Of a stretch of 64,000 nt of DNA, positions 63,882 to 64,000 are shown in pieces. The notes under the pieces are model-generated. The model saw only the letters and a program-made list of their open reading frames with translations. It was not told where the DNA came from and searched no databases. Positions within the stretch are counted from its first letter, which is position 1; each line of letters opens with the position of its first letter. Both the position numbers and the translations under genes were made by a program. The DNA is taken from NCBI RefSeq assembly GCF_002834235.1, contig NZ_NNBY01000030.1, positions 62,001 through 126,000 of the forward strand, given 5' to 3'. Origin of the DNA: Ruminococcus bromii (GTDB taxonomy: Bacteria; Bacillota; Clostridia; Oscillospirales; Acutalibacteraceae).

Positions 63882-64000
63882 TCAGTCATTCTCCGACGGA
63901 AGCGGAATTGTCTGAAAAACTTCACAGACTTTATCCCTCTGCCAAAGTACGGGAGTAACTCTGAGTGAATAGCCGAAACCGTTGTCCATTGTCCATTCAA
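63882..64000 (-). CDS. Unknown protein, C-terminal 38 residues only
   Basis: A minus-strand gene enters from the right edge. The frame ending FGYSLRVTPVLWQRD and then IPLPSEND before a TGA reads like a real C-terminus, with codon use like its neighbours. A longer overlapping frame through the same bases reads as low-quality sequence and is rejected. It lies about 100 bp upstream of leuB. No family can be named from so short a piece. Confidence 0.5.
   Translation of the reverse strand, partial: EWTMDNGFGYSLRVTPVLWQRDKVCEVFQTIPLPSEND

Noticed and set aside
63818-64000. A 60-codon minus-strand frame from the right edge
   Set aside because: It is rich in Arg/Phe/Asn codons unlike its neighbours, and an overlapping frame ending IPLPSEND has normal composition and a sensible stop.
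1-64000. CRISPR arrays, rRNA or tRNA genes
   Set aside because: No regularly spaced direct repeats, no cloverleaf-like segments and no rRNA sequence were seen on reading both strands.

Overview
The window reads as chromosomal DNA of a low-to-mid GC, Gram-positive anaerobe of the Clostridia, most likely Ruminococcaceae/Oscillospiraceae and close to Ruminococcus bromii. The evidence is the classic Firmicute gene blocks (gdpP-rplI-dnaB-tilS-hpt-ftsH, dnaG-rpoD, T-box-thrS, Rex, RNase J), strong GGAGG ribosome-binding sites with frequent TTG/GTG starts, and starch enzymes carrying dockerin and MucBP-like modules as in the R. bromii amylosome. The species call is inference; no rRNA, tRNA or CRISPR array is visible.

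Layout. 1-4.1 kb: a MarR regulator and a heterodimeric ABC exporter (second subunit cut by the left edge), with a near-consensus promoter and palindromic operators. 4.2-8.1 kb: minus-strand genes for a small secreted dockerin protein, a YihY-type membrane protein, an SDR, a methyltransferase and a Pr6Pr-like membrane protein. 8.1-10.5 kb: a small accessory island (alkyltransferase-like protein, RhuM-like protein, GNAT) bounded by an 18-bp direct repeat derived from the 3' end of rlmD. 10.5-19 kb: rlmD, murC, an HtrA-type protease, an unknown membrane protein, a DEDD exonuclease and typA. 19.1-23 kb: acn-icd-rex, one operon with a probable Rex operator on its own -10 box. 23.1-29.3 kb: two large GH13 pullulanases, one with a dockerin and a starch-binding module, the other with MucBP-like repeats and a C-terminal membrane anchor.

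29.6-40.3 kb: eno, a two-LysM protein, a zincin, rpoD, dnaG, a YigZ protein, rpmE, a catalytically dead-looking VanY-type protein, thrS under a T-box, and an eight-TM protein of unknown function. 40.5-46.5 kb is an accessory-looking stretch: a degenerate SpoIID-like protein, a mini sigma-like operon behind an SOS-like box, a MATE exporter behind a leader terminator, a candidate structured small RNA, a stand-alone phage-type lysis cassette, a lipoprotein and an ISL3 transposase remnant. 46.5-64 kb is housekeeping: uvrA, ftsH, hpt, tilS, dnaB, rplI, gdpP, RNase J, rnhA, nifS-nifU, a CpsB-like PHP phosphatase, leuB and an unknown gene cut by the right edge.

How it fits together. The starch genes point to cell-surface and scaffold-bound debranching of starch. 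The acn-icd-rex operon would make 2-oxoglutarate from citrate under control of the NADH/NAD+ ratio. Most of the rest is information processing and envelope maintenance. The observations most worth following are the rlmD-tail island, the Rex autoregulated operon, the candidate RNA near 43.6 kb, the pseudo-VanY, and the SOS-box mini-operon.
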